Source: Stratiolaelaps scimitus (taxonomy: Eukaryota > Arthropoda > Arachnida > Mesostigmata > Laelapidae). From it: a stretch of DNA of 64,000 bases. The position numbers were made by a program, and so were the translations under genes. Shown here piece after piece: positions 25,101 to 36,952 of this stretch (positions are counted from its first letter, which is position 1; each line of letters opens with the position of its first letter). Where the stretch lies: NCBI GenBank assembly GCA_019614645.1, contig JABWDB010000035.1, forward strand, positions 3,100,001 to 3,164,000, in the 5' to 3' direction. The notes beneath the pieces were generated by a model. The model ran no database searches. It was not told where the DNA came from and saw nothing but the letters and a program-made list of their open reading frames with translations.

Positions 25101-28100
25101 CAACACAAATCAGACGATTTCGAGTAGAAACATCTTTGTTCTATAGGCCCGATATCCACCGAATGATGAAGAAGTTATCTTGGAAGACGGTGTTACCGTT
25201 GCATGCATTACATTCTGTCGCTCGAGCTGAGCACATGCACTCGTGGATTCGGGTTGACTTGAGCCCCTTGAGATTTTGTTCATGCACTTTGTCCCTGTCG
25301 GTCTATGTTGTTCGCGTCACTTGTCAGCTCTTTCGACGTATCTCGTTCTCGGTCTATTGAAAGAAACTCATACAGAATGTGAACAACCACATAGGCAACT
25401 TCATAGACTAGCTCACTGGATCAGCGTAGTGAACCGTGCGTAATATGGCCGTGCAGTTTCAAATGTCCTCTTGAACAGGGAATGGTAGTCAAGTGCTGCT
25501 CCGACGTACACGTTGCATTGCGAGCAACCAGTTTCAACACTCTCGCATGGAGCGCACCATTAAGGGTGGATACGCCGCCGCCCATTACATCAGCCGCCCT
25601 CACAGGTTGAATCTGCATACTACTAAATAGAGCGTATGCAGACAGGTCGAGCCACTCTGCTTCTTTGTTGAACACACATTTTATTACTAGGAGATTGTAT
25701 CCCGAACATCAGCCAACATCCTCATTCGGTTCGGGCGAAAGTATAAGAACTTAAATCGTCTTTTTAGATAAAGAACGAATATTGTGCACTTTCAGTTCGT
25801 TTTTATGCCTTGACAAAGTGTTCCTTAAACGATTTCAATACATTCTATCCAGTCTTCTACAGAACTTCTCCAGGGAATAGTCATTGCACTTCAAATCTAT
25901 TTAAAGGTGGTTCGATATTGCTGAGACGTTCCAGGGGCCCCTTTCTCTCTCCAGTTCTCCTGTGTTCTCTTCAGACCTTTGTTACCGTCCGTTTTATGAC
26001 CCTTAGACCAATCTGAATTTCAATTTACATGAAGAAATAAAACAGCCAATAGAAGCTTGTTTCCGCAAAAAAAACTGTTACGTTACGATCTGGATCGGGA
26101 TTTCTATCGGATTTAAGTGGCTTGCGCCTAAACCTCAGTTTTATGTTAAGTATGCATACATGGACCTATTATATAAGTGGATCTTGAAGGTTTAACTTAG
26201 AATATCGATTTACATACATCGCCGTGGTGCGTTGTGCTTGAGTTCCATACGCGTGCGTTGTTTGTAGTGCATCTCCACTGTGTGACTCTGTCTGTATCTG
26301 TGTCAACTAATGACTACGGCTTAAACAATAATTATAGTTCTTGCACATGCATCAGGACCAGAATGCCGTGCATACCATCTACATACAGGGCTGTAGCGTG
26401 CAAATAATTCGCACATTGAGTTCCACCCGAACGTAAGCCCATGGCCAATCGGCATTCTGTGACTCATAACCGAGAAGCATTCCAGTAGACATATTTGGTA
26501 ATACACTCAACCACATAGATTTGGTTGATGAGTCTGCAAATATATCACAAGCTAGCACGACGTTTATATAGCTACAAAGTCCTGTGGACATTGCAGCTCC
26601 GTAAGTGATGATCCCTTTTCAAATTCCGAGAAAAATTATGAGTTGAATGGAGGTTTTATATAGGTAGAACATGTTAAAATTTTAGCTGCAATCTTACCGG
26701 ATTTAGTTGAATACAGGATTCTCGCTAGAATGTAGTTGAACATTGAAGTTTCCCACGTCAAGTTAGCTTACGCATTATCTCAATTGTTGCCGGCTGACAC
26801 TCACACACATGCTGTTTAGTACAAGTTGTCCATTTCTTTTTATTACGAATAGATTTATCGATTCTTCACCGATTCTTCAATACAATAATCGATCGGCACG
26901 GGCTCAAGCAACAAACGCAGCTTCCCCAGGACCGGGCAATGGCACAACGGGGATTTCATTCGTCAACGAAAAACGCCGCAAAGATCGAACCAGTAAATGT
27001 ATCCATTGCCGCGTGCCAGCGAAAACAATTCCAACACATGGCAATGACGGGATCACAGCGTAAGGCAAGCAGATGAAAATCACTCGTTGTTTACGTAGTT
27101 GTGTACCCGTCCTCGTAAATTGCACCTTTGATGTACGCAGGGCTACATATGTAACTTTGAAGTGAAGTATAATAAGTACTATGTTATACATTGTACATTG
27201 CTGTCTGTGGCGCTTTATGCACGTCGCGTCGCGTGTGTCTGTCAATTCTGTTATTGCAATACTCGTGTGAATAAGGCGTAATTAAGTCGTGGTTAATGAA
27301 GAGCTAGTATACAACGAGAAACAACGATGTAAACACGGTCATCATCGTTGCCCTTTGGGCCACATTCAAAGCATCTGTTGAACAACAACTAGCGACAGAG
27401 ACCCCGATGCAGTTGTCAGGAAGTGTTCTCTCGCCTTTTGGGACCTCGAGCACTTGTTATACTGTTTTATCCGCAGCAAGCTAAGAGATCTGCCTTCTTA
27501 CTATCATCGCAGAAGCCAAACGTACCTTAAGCGAGACGAACCGCACTTCGCTATCGTAGACAGAGAGAGAGAGGTCGATACATTGAAAGCCACTAACCGA
27601 AGAGCGGCAATTTTTGTATGACGACTTCTGTTGATATCAGAAAATATCTGAGTCAGTCATGCGAGCCAAAGCGTATCGGCAACGGTGCAGTGGTTGAAAG
27701 CCGCTCTAATTCCTAGATGGCTTTGATGAAGCGGTATCCTGGTACGTTCGAGAATAATCGAGGCGTATAAGCCTCTCTTGTCGGAGACGCCCGGTAAAAC
27801 CCTTTTCTCAACTAAGCATTGCGTCCAAGATCCAAGTGGCTCTCATTTCCTACTTCCAGATCTCTGGAGCACATTTCATAAGTTTTGATTTTGAAAATGA
27901 TAAATGAATATGTCACTTCTGGGCTCGTTGACCTCCATGTCGCCGCTGTCTTGAACGGCTGCTATAAATTATTACGGCTTCAATTATACTATTCGATCTA
28001 TTAACATCAATATGCCGAGAATTATTGGCCACTTATGAATTGCTTCCAATGAACTGGTATACGCTTTGTGTAAGGTGCTACTCGTTAGAGCTGCGTATAC

Positions 28101-28452
28101 ATATTCTATATTATACATGGCTCTGTCATAGGGGAACACTCTGAATCAGAGAGAACTCGGTCATGTCAGAAGCTTTCTTCAGCTGAAGTCTCCCGAAATT
28201 CGACTATTGCCGAAGGTGAAATATGGTGATGCCTTCTACCGCAAACACAAATTCGTCATTCAATGTCTATAATTTTCCTTAGAGTAGAAAAAATCTCAGT
28301 AAGCACAACAGGACAATTTCACAACAAGCCTAATTCACCTTCATGATCATTTAGGAAGGTAAGATTCCTAGCGACGCCGCTCAAATCTAAATATAATATG
28401 TCGTCCGCAACGAAGGCCAACGCAGTGGAGGTGAGGTGTATCCACAGCTAAG
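19113..28452. other. Intergenic stretch without an assigned gene
   Basis: It contains an (ATA)n run (19884-19915), a TA/GA compound run (20060-20087), a TA/CATA run (21071-21104) and a small CCCAACT hairpin near 22420-22437. The longest ORF is 22487-22813 (+, 108 codons) and looks random. A B-box-like GGTTCGATTGC on the minus strand near 23850 could be a SINE remnant. I see no coding exon with convincing homology. Confidence 0.5.
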
Positions 28453-28574
28453 TATATACATATAGTATATAGGTCCTCATAGTAATACCTAAAGGTTAAG
28501 AGCTGAGGCCTGTCTGATAGGGGAACAGCTGAGGGTCAGCTCGAAAAACATTTTTTTATATACATATAGTATAT
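28453..28574 (+). mobile_element. 86-bp truncated SINE (family 2) with perfect 18-bp target-site duplication
   Basis: TATATACATATAGTATAT occurs at 28453-28470 and again at 28557-28574. Between them lies an 86-bp insert that starts AGGTCCTCATAGTAATACCT and ends GTCAGCTCGAAAAACATTTTTT. It matches the tail of the SINE at 18864-19112 and lacks any tRNA head. This is a clear target-primed reverse transcription product with severe 5' truncation. The intact duplication suggests a fairly recent event. Confidence 0.9.
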
Positions 28575-28912
28575 GTAGTTGCGCAAACAACAAGACTCAA
28601 CAACGCACTCATTTGGTTTCTTGTAGCGCCAAGAGGAGAATGAAAAAGAGCGAAAAGCCTCCACTTTTTGGGGATGGCACTTAATGTACAATAACTGTAT
28701 GGGCTCGTTTGCGACGATGGTGGGCTCTTTATTTGTTTGCCGTTTATGTTACCACCTGAGACATTAGCAACGACGTACTCTGTCTTATGACGAGTTATGC
28801 GGCGACTCTTAGGCCGCAAGCAAAAGTAGCAGGTCGGGTAGCCGAATATGTGCTTCATGGCTATCAGTAGCATGGTGTGCAAGATGATCATCCATCGATG
28901 CTTGACCTCCAT
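28556..28912 (-). CDS. Unassigned ORF with signal-anchor-like start; possible exon
   Basis: The ORF starts at an ATG in good context (AAAAATGG) at 28912. The first 20 residues are a short basic stretch followed by a hydrophobic run (WMIILHTMLLIAM), like a signal peptide or type II anchor. It continues GYPTCYFCLRPKSRR, a Cys pair then a basic cluster. Third-position codon use over the first ~50 codons looks more coding-like than its surroundings. A weak donor candidate (CTCAG then GTGGTAAC) follows codon 52, at 28756/28755. The 3' end runs into the duplicated target of the SINE insertion at 28557, so the last codons are not ancestral. I do not recognise the protein; it could be a chance ORF. 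Confidence 0.2.
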   Translation of the reverse strand: MEVKHRWMIILHTMLLIAMKHIFGYPTCYFCLRPKSRRITRHKTEYVVANVSGGNINGKQIKSPPSSQTSPYSYCTLSAIPKKWRLFALFHSPLGATRNQMSALLSLVVCATTYTICI

Positions 28913-31900
28913 TTTTAGATTACTCAGAGTACCTATAGTAGCTCATACTTATTTCAGCAAAGTTAAAAGCGAAAATTTGTTTCAACTGAAGGAGACGAGC
29001 TTTGTACGGCCCTGCAATTTATTATTATTATAAATAATAATATATTATTAGTATTTGTCAATAAGTGGGCTGGCATTCCCTTTATCTGATCTATTGCTAT
29101 AAGGTTAGCTAAAGCGAAGGATCTGAGGATGAGAACAATCACGTCATTGAAAACTGATGGCGGTAATGGTTGAACTGAGGAGGTCATATGTTTTCCCTCG
29201 GGTGAGGCGGTCTGACGCCGACGGCCGCTAGCAAGACCCCGTTCCTGATTCTGGCGCGAGCATTCATTTAATAGTGAGGCTCATATCTCTACTTCTGCCG
29301 TCTCCGTCCAACCATCCACCGACCACCTCAATGTACACACTTTTTGTGTGTCACTAGGGGCCGCTCTTGTATCATTGGGCCTGATGGGATCATTTTCTAT
29401 GGACTAGCATCTTTTCCCCTGCTTCTCATGATTACTTAATAAGCACTGGTTGTAAGGCTAAAATAGGGCACGAGAAGAAATAAAGGCCTCTATACTCTTG
29501 CTCTCTATGCGCGTGGGACCACGCTGAGTCTGGGCATCGCTCCCTTATCGTATTCGCGGGGCCACTGAGGCCGCTAGCCAGCAGCGCATCCATTTCGAAC
29601 TCCATACATTCGCCATATTCATAATGCAGGATTCGCTTTTGGGAATGGTTCGCCAATTCGCACTATCATCTCAACATCGGGCTTGTTAAACAAACGAATC
29701 ACGATCAGGTTTTTCTTCGGAAACTACCCAAGTCAAAAACTGCCGGAACTCCTTTCAGTTGTTTTTCCGCCATGTCTCCAATCACTGCTACCACCGACTT
29801 CTAACCTCGGAGAGCTCGTTTCCGACAATTCCTATTCGATCAGGGGATAGAGGAACATCCTCGAGATATCGTTGAACCCGCTCGTTCCTTCACTGAGCTC
29901 ATTTCTTCCAACAGTTTCCACGCTCGTGGAAAATGTTGGCCAGCCCCTCGTCCAGGGGTGGACGGATCAACAATGGGATCTACAAATCTATTATCAAGTG
30001 TAAGCTAATTCCCCCATATTCTCGATGCCGGCAGTGAGCAACGATGACACTTCCAGATGACACCTGGCTGAATCCTAGCTATTATATACACTGTGACATA
30101 TATGTAATAGCTAACAGCTGCCTTTGCCTTAACAAGCAATTCACTCATACAAATTGACGTCCATGTCGTTTATGTAACTATGTTGTTCGCCTGAGTCGAA
30201 AAACACACAGCACCTGCAAGGGGCCCTGCTGAGCTTCACTGATGCCACATTTTTTTCACACACCTGTTACCACAGTGAAAGGACTTCACCTTTGTGAGCG
30301 TGTCACTTCGGTAGCAGCGTCATGATAGCAAAGCACTAGCCCGAATACGCCGGTAATGGGTTCACCTCTAGTAGGGAACTTTCGCAAGCGGTGAGCTATG
30401 CGAAGGCACGTCTCACACTTAGAAAAGAATCATTTTCATACTTTTGGGCAGCAATGGGAAGAAATCATGGAAAGACACGTTCTTTACTTCAGCAACTGGA
30501 CCAGCAGATAGCAGACACGTGAACAAGTGTGTTAAAGTCTTCCTAATGGGTTAATCCCCCCTTTAGGATGTTCACTCAAGGCTCTGCCTCACCATGACTC
30601 AATGACGTAAAACATAACGAGAAACATTTGTACCGTACTAGATTTCACACCGCCCACGAGAGCGTTCAAAGCGCACAATCAGTTCAGCTTTTGTTTCATT
30701 GTATTGAATGATACAGAAAGATACTCTGAAGAGTTCGCTTGTTCAAGCCATAACACAATGCGCCTCTCATGGCTATGCCAACGAATGCCTCTGCTCTGCA
30801 CCATCAGCCTGATACACAACATGAGCAACATTGATGTAAAGCCGAAGAACCGAGTACCAAGTGAAACAAAAGTTTCACCGCAGTGTCCAGTCTCCACACA
30901 GAATTTCGCCAGCTACCAAACATCTGCTGAAAATGAGTCTCTTGTTTATGGTCGTATCGTAAAGTAGACATCCCCTCGTATCGCTTCACGGTGTCACGGC
31001 TTGCATATTCTAGATTACGTCGCAGGCTAAAGTAACCGAGTGAGTATTGCTGCCATTGAAACGCGAGTTGGCTCCAATTAGTTCGTCGAACGCTGTTTTC
31101 TGATGAAAGTCATCTATCCAGTGTGATGCGCGTCCTTCGTCCGCTGTAATCACGAACGTTATCAGCTCCGCCGACTAGCCCATAGGAAGAAACCGAGAAC
31201 TCTGCATTCCCGATAAGATTTATTCATTTCAGCCATGAGGAGATTTGCATAGCCGCTTTTATTTCAAGATCAGACAAAGCGAAATGCAAAGTCGACGCTG
31301 TGGATATATTCTCTCTCTCTCTCCCGTGAATGTCCCCATGGTAACTTAATAAGCGTGAAAAACTAAAAACCAAACAGAAATCGTGATCTGAAAAAGCAAT
31401 CGGGTTGGCATATGTCCACGTTCATATATATATATATATAAATATATATATTGCTACTGCACTCACGGCGGTACCGACCGCTGAGGTTGGGACGTTAGAG
31501 TGCATCTTTTAATTAAACATTGAAAAACACATGAATGCTCCACCAATGATTTTGAAATGGCAATGAGAATTAATGAGAAGCCAATTGGTTTGAGTCAGAT
31601 GTTCGAATATCGTTTATATAATATTTCAATTAAACCTATAACTAAGGATTAATTGTCGTTTGTCAAGAAATAATGAGCCTAGATTGGCAAACCTGAACAG
31701 CATAACCATAATGTTTATTTATTATCGTAGTGCATATTATTGTGCGTTTTGATATACGTACAATACTTAATGACGCAGTTGAGGACAGGGCACGTCAGGC
31801 TGAGGCCGTCATCGTCACCCCCGAAGGAGACGATAGCATTATCTCTTTGGCTCACAACCGTGTTCACTATTGCACCATTTTACTAGATACCTAGCTATGT

Positions 31901-32756
31901 ATTACAAAATACCGTGTGAATAAATTATGAAGTGTTGTCTCGGATGATATTCTGTGGCAGAACAATAATAATTACACTTTTTTTTTCAAAAACTACAGTA
32001 AACATATGATAGACATTTGGTACAGGTTCTTAAAGTTGCCTGGTTCTTCTGTAAAGTTGCCCAATCCTATGAAATATTTGGCGAACTTTGGCGAGTCCAA
32101 AGATAACGTTCTGCTATTTTTTTTCCTGAAAAAACATAGTTAGACATACACGTGTTCTTTTATATTTTCAAATTCCTTACTCTTAAATACAAACAAATAT
32201 CCACTGAACAATTACACTGCAGGCTCTTACTCTCGTACTGTCAGGCTCATTACTTGAGCAGGCCGAGTTTCTTCATTTTCTTCGAATCAAATGATTAGCG
32301 CTGTTTAATGTGCCTCACTATAAGTTAGCCATCATTTCGCCTCATAGCTCAACATGTTAACATTCATACAAACAGTTACCTTCCGTCTTGTTATATGGAA
32401 CATTTATTTTAGTTTTGAATTACCTTCGCTTATTTCATCTCCTCATCGTTCTAGCGACGTGAGGTTCAGGTTAATGTAAAAAACCTACTTGTCCATCAAA
32501 AGTGCTTCCGCCGATTTTAAAATGTCGGCCGCTATTATCTATTACATAGTGTATGCTGGGTGGCCAGGTCATAGAATAGATATAGGCTTTAGCTATCAAA
32601 TGCTGCTGTCCCTCTGAAAATAACCGCGTCAAAGTCGAGCAATTTCTCCAACTAAAAGCCATATCTATACTGAATACAGCCGCTACGAAGTATCCAATCA
32701 AAGGCACCTTCATTCTTCCACTGCTTCGATTGTGACGTTGTCGCCATCCAGGGTAC
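28913..32756. other. Intergenic stretch, nothing assigned
   Basis: It holds a TC run (31311-31323) and an interrupted TA run (31424-31451). ORFs such as 30704-30967 (+) and 32471-32758 (-) show no recognisable domain. Confidence 0.5.
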
Positions 32757-33063
32757 AATTGGTTTATTGGTTTATTTGGAACTGCAGATTTTTACAAATG
32801 CTTACGTTCTCATTGGAAATAAAGAAGTCAAATGAAAAAAAGAGTAATTAGAAACGTAATTATACCCTGGTGTAGTAGACCAAATTTTGAACTGTCCATA
32901 GTGTGTAAGGTCCTCACGGGGCACAAGTGCCCAAAATATATAACTAGTAACATTCAACTAAATATACACAAGTATAAGTGTGATTATTACACGATATTCT
33001 ATGATGTAATTAGACAAACTCTATACGAGCATGGTGTGCATTGTTAATTATTGTCGCAATTAT

Positions 33064-34681
33064 TTACAAGGAGATTCTTCGCTTCGCTCGCGAACTTCTT
33101 TGCTGAGGTGAGGGATCGAATCTCGTGAGAGAGAGAGAGAGAGTGCCCCATATGGTCGGCAAGCGGTAAGCTAGGGCATGGCAGCTAACTTCTTTAGTGG
33201 TAAATGGTCTCGTAAACACCGCTACACGACGGGTCGTTCGTTTCTCCATGGCCCTGATATGGAAGGAGATGTCGCTGGGTATTTTAAAGGCCAGAAGAGC
33301 AGTTTGAAGCGTGCAGATTTCACTAAGCCGCAAGAGCCCATCATTTCTGCGGACATCATCAATGGAGTCTCTACGACGGCGGCCAAAAAGTGCTCTGAGT
33401 GCGTCGTTCTGGACGATGTCATCTTTTCGCAGAGTTCCTTTGAAGCCTCCTCCCCAAATTACGATATCGTAACACAGCAAGGGGATAAGCAGCGTTTTGT
33501 AGACTAATAGCAGCCCATCCGTCGGTACACCTAGATCTTTAAGGCGCCACAACGCGGCAATGATAGCATAACGCTTCGGGTATGCTCCACTTAAATGCGT
33601 TTCCCATCTGAGGGTATCTTGGAACGTAAGCCCCAAACATTTCACAACTGGTCACATCGGAACTGATTTACCGCAAATCTGAATCGACTGGACTTGTATG
33701 GATCTTTGGGAGGCTCTGAAAAGAGTAATTCCTGTTTTACTAGTGTTGATGGACAGTCCGAATTTTTCGAAGGTTTCGACTATGTCCTCTACCTTCGAGA
33801 TAGCCGCCTGGATATCCGTTTGAATCGAAGTCGCGGGGATACGAAACAAAAGTGACGTGTCATCCGCTTATACTACGGTTATACAGAATTTGCCAACGGA
33901 TATTTTCATCAGAATGATATTGATCAAGATAGTCATGGGCCAAGGGCTACGCCCTGTGGCGTACCGATGTTCACTACCCTCCAGGAAGATTCGACTTCCC
34001 CTACCCTCACCGCCTGCTTTCTGTCCGCTAGATAAGACCGAAACCACGCTTCAACCATGGCATTGGCGCCAAGATGTTCGGGTATTTGTAGAAAGAACGA
34101 GTGTCGTAGGCAGTTGAACGCCCCCGACACGTCTAGGAAGGCCCCTAATCACAGTTGGTTGTTTTCGACAGAGTCCACAATCTCATGCCAGACATGTGCC
34201 AGAGCTAAATCTGGCATCTGGATCGCGCGTTACGAAATCCGAACTGACTCGGCAAGAAGAAGTTCAACGATTTGAGATATCTGTCAAGCCTAACTGTAAT
34301 AATCCTCTCCATAACTATCGAGAGAAAATCAACTAGCGATATGGGCCGATAGTGAACTGCGAGCTCGTGGTCCCCCTTATTCTTAAACAGACGAATAATT
34401 CTTGACTACTTCAGCTTCTGTGGAAACGTGCCCGAGTTCAACGATGTATTGATGATGTGGGTCAGGGGGCGAGCAACCACCGAGGATGCCAGCGCTAACA
34501 CTTTGCTTGGGATTCCTGTTGCACCGGTAGTCCAGGTGCCCTTTGTGGAGGCAAGTACCCGTTCAACCTCAGATTCATTAACATTATTCCATTGGAACGT
34601 TCGTTCTTGTGCCTCCCAGACTGACACTAGCTCCGGTCTAATATCGTCCATCAGTTCGGGAGGATACGGTTCTTGAACCAA
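33064..34681 (-). pseudogene. LINE reverse transcriptase and C-terminal domain, inactivated
   Basis: RT motifs appear in order. They begin with KGTWTTGATGIPSKVLALAS and RIIRLFKNKGD..YRPISLVDFL, then SQFGFRNARS. Motif A is FLDVSGAFNCL (catalytic Asp kept) near 34110-34140, and motif B is GTPQGVALGP near 33935-33965. Motif C has lost its Tyr: TAA at 33868-33870 precedes ADDTSLLFRI. There is a frameshift just after motif B, and TGA after SVPM at 33652-33654. The C-terminal part begins KCLGLTFQDTLRWETHL, continues LLVYKTLLIPLL and VQNDALRALFGRRRRDS, and ends in a basic stretch at 33064. The copy cannot make an active RT. Confidence 0.88.
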
Positions 34682-35201
34682 TCAATGCGAAATGGAGATT
34701 TAACTTATCTGCAATACTCTGGGGAGAGGAAAGAGAACCCCCGCTGCCTTCCAGAACGAGCGGAAGTTCGCCTTTGTTCGTACTTCTGTCGCATGAAGAG
34801 TTAAATTTCCATAATCGACGAGGGTCGATAGGGTCTTTCTGAAGATGCCTGAAACGTGATACGTAGAAGGACGACCGAGCCAGTCTGACTTCGCGCATAA
34901 ATCTCAGTCGACTTCGGCAATAAGCCAATTTAGTCTCCAGGGATCCTTTTTTATATGCCACCTGTTTAACTTGTCGACACTCTGGCGAAGACGGCGAAGG
35001 TGAGTTGAAAAGAGAAATAGGCACGAAGGTTGTGAAACAACTTTCGTATTCTTTATGCGGCAAAATGCTGAACGCATCGAAAGACGATTCCACGTCTTCA
35101 GCGTCGAAGACCCTGAGCCAGGACAAACGGGAAGAGTGATCTAGAAAATTTGCTGTATTATAGCTCTCGTGCATTCTAACCATTGTCGGAGCAGCCAGCA
35201 C
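34638..35201 (-). pseudogene. LINE ORF2 linker between endonuclease and RT
   Basis: This open segment of about 187 codons reads into the RT start in another frame. It includes RRLWKFNSS and SPQSIADKLNLHFALIGSRT, the usual spacer in LINE ORF2 proteins where the nascent-strand partner peptide region precedes RT motif 0. It overlaps the RT-start frame by about 40 bases, which indicates a small frameshift. Confidence 0.7.
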
Positions 35202-35209
35202 TTCCGGAC

Positions 35210-35400
35210 AGACATATGATCTACCCGTTATAAAAACTACTACAGGGTAGTGCTATGATAAAAGCGGCGTGCGCCAGACTACGGGGGAGATGTCCATGAA
35301 CTCATCGCAATTGCCAACGGCAATGTTGTCTATACACGTCTCAGGGGACTTTCCCCAAGTATGCTGGAGCTCGTTTCACGCGTGTATCTAAAGCAGTCCG
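35210..35400 (-). pseudogene. LINE apurinic-type endonuclease, C-terminal piece
   Basis: The translation includes ETCIDNIAVGNC, SPVVWRTPLLS and HYPVVVFITG. The canonical endonuclease ends with IDHI and SDH motifs; here the Asp of SDH is replaced by a TAG stop near 35258-35260. The preceding residues (DWPPDCFRYTRETSSSI) look like ORF1 rather than endonuclease, so this piece seems joined to the ORF1-like segment upstream. Confidence 0.65.
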
Positions 35401-36145
35401 GCGGCCAGTCCATGATTAGAACGCCCTCCAGGTCCTCGCGGGTTTGGCACGCGAGGATACTCTCTTCCACCTTGGCTAACTTCCTACCCTGGTTAACGCA
35501 CTCCTGGTCCATTTGTCACCCAAAGTCTTCTGTCTCCAGCTCCGTTTGGCAGCTCGTATCTGTCAGCACCTTAGTCGGAGACGCCCCTGCCCTGCACGCC
35601 GTGCGGCTTGGGGCCGGGCAGGCCTTCTTCGCGGCCTCAAGTCTCTTTCTCTCCGTCAGGCTAGCTTTCCTCACTACGGGCCTTAATTCTTTGACCATCG
35701 CATGGATGTCCTCCAGCGCCTCGGTGATTGCCTGCAGAACTTGGCTGCCATCGTCTTCCATATCCTCGATCACTGTTGCCACCGCGGCCGTGGCGGTAAC
35801 CTGGCTTCGCTGAAACAAAGCCGGGATTGTTGGCTGCGCATTCCTCGTCGGGGTTTCCGGCTGCCCGCTCCCAAGTCGTGCGGATTCAGTCAAGGAATTT
35901 CGTTGTACCTTCGTGACAACGAAGGGCTGGTTTCTGGTTGATTTTTGGTTATCTCGCCTCCGTTTCAGACTCCGGCAAGGGATCCCCATGGGAGACTCTT
36001 CCGTCGATGGGCGGAGGGGCATCCCATTGACGAGAACACGTACTGGGCTATTACGCGCGCGGTTCAGAGGTAGTGCGGGCGGGCCTTGGGGAGTGCCCAT
36101 GAGGAGAGTCAAGCCCAGGCCCAAGCGGCGCTCACTCAGGAACAC
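35330..36145 (-). pseudogene. LINE ORF1-like N-terminal segment (displaced)
   Basis: An ORF of about 209 codons ends at 35516, and a second frame runs on to 35330. It begins near MGTPQGPPALPLNRAR (36100), is Pro/Arg rich, and then has a helical segment (VIEDMEDDGSQVLQAITEAL). SCQTELETEDFG follows, a QTE-type motif that I associate with LINE ORF1 proteins. The continuation REDLEGVLIMDWPPDCFRY resembles ORF1 segments ahead of the RNA-binding domain. It is positioned between two halves of an endonuclease domain, which is not a normal LINE order. Confidence 0.6.
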
Positions 36146-36159
36146 TCATGCGGTAGGGT

Positions 36160-36450
36160 GCGAGCAGGGACATTGCCATCATCACTGCTCGTTGCCGTCG
36201 ATGCTATGATATTACAGCCCGAGAGTACACAGATGCCAACACCACCTCCTTGTTTCACTATTTCACGACTGGACCCGATCAAGTCGAATTCGAGATAGCA
36301 CTGTAGTCAGCCATTTTCATCCATGTTTCACCTACTACGAACGCGTCCAGGCCGGAACCCTCTCCCCATGAAGTTCTGCCAAAGTTTCGCGTTGCCCCGC
36401 CTTTTTCAGTCCTTCTGTCCCAGCGTTGAAGTGAAGAGCTGCGAAGTTAC
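36160..36450 (-). pseudogene. LINE endonuclease, N-terminal piece
   Basis: The translation gives ALHFNAGTEGLKKAGQRETL, AFVVGETWMKMADYSAI and, in another frame, GGGVGICVLSGCNIIAST. These match the start of APE endonucleases: the Asn motif, the ETW motif with the catalytic Glu, and the GGGVAIYVRS strand. There are internal frameshifts and stops. Bases 36170-36249 are 76/80 identical, inverted, to 36753-36832. Confidence 0.72.
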
Positions 36451-36689
36451 TGAAGACTTGAGTCCTTGTCCCCTTCAACCCTGAAACTTTGAACTTGGGG
36501 ACACCACACCAAACCTGACACTCCTACGTGGCCATGAATGTGATGACAGATATCATTAGTACTATCATTATTATAAAAACCGGTGTCTTTCATATATGCA
36601 TTCTCATTCGATATTTGACAACTATTTACAACTTTATACCTTGTATTGGACAAACAAGATTTATCCATAACTAATCATTGATTGTACAT

Positions 36690-36908
36690 TTCGCCCCCGA
36701 ACCCATAGAAAGAATAACTGACAATAGCGGTCCCAATAGATGCATGGAGTGAGGAGGTGGTGTTGCCATCTATGTACGCTCGGGCTGTAATATCATAGCA
36801 TCGACGGCAAAGAGCAGTGATGATGGCAATGTGGAAGTCACAAACACCTTAGTGTGAGGCCTGGTGTCCAATGCAGGATTTACCTTTAACCTCTTACAAA
36901 AAAAAACA
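36690..36908 (+). mobile_element. LINE endonuclease fragment fused to an oligo(A)-ended tail
   Basis: On the + strand the translation reads IERITDNSGPNRCME, a stop, then GGGVAIYVRSGCNIIAST and KSSDDGNVEVTN, an endonuclease segment. At about 36845 it switches to CCTTAGTGTGAGGCCTGG and GCAGGATTTACCTTTAACCT, then TTACAAAAAAAAAC. The same ~60-base tail ends the R1-like fragment at 60951-61350, whose body is different. The fragment interrupts the minus-strand LINE just after the first ~16-20 codons of its ORF2. I found no target-site duplication. Confidence 0.7.
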
Positions 36909-36952
36909 ATACACATGCATCAGACTTTTCAATTGTTTAGCTGCACGAGGAT

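Larger units (their letters stand above)
32757..35210 (-). mobile_element. LINE (APE-type non-LTR retrotransposon), dead copy: linker, RT and 3' tail
   Basis: This is the main body of a minus-strand LINE. From its 5' side it has the segment after the endonuclease (35201 downward), the reverse transcriptase (34681-33652) and the C-terminal domain (33645-33064). A 3' UTR follows, ending with the family-1 tail (CTGCAGTTCC, AATAAACCAATAAACC) at 32757-32800. Amino-acid similarity to the copy at 62765-64000 is clear but far from identical, so these are different subfamilies of one clade, probably in the CR1/Jockey group. Clade placement is a judgement from motif style only. Confidence 0.85.

Noticed and set aside
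27660..27770. tRNA-like pattern (GCAGTGGTTGAAAGCC then GTACGTTCGAGAATA)
   Set aside because: The B-box match is poor and no cloverleaf arms pair; not listed as a feature.
33178..33507. 109-codon + strand ORF
   Set aside because: Antisense shadow of the LINE C-terminal domain.
35361..36298. Several long + strand ORFs (35361-35813, 35702-35941, 35913-36209, 36086-36298)
   Set aside because: All are antisense to the LINE ORF1-like segment and endonuclease fragment.
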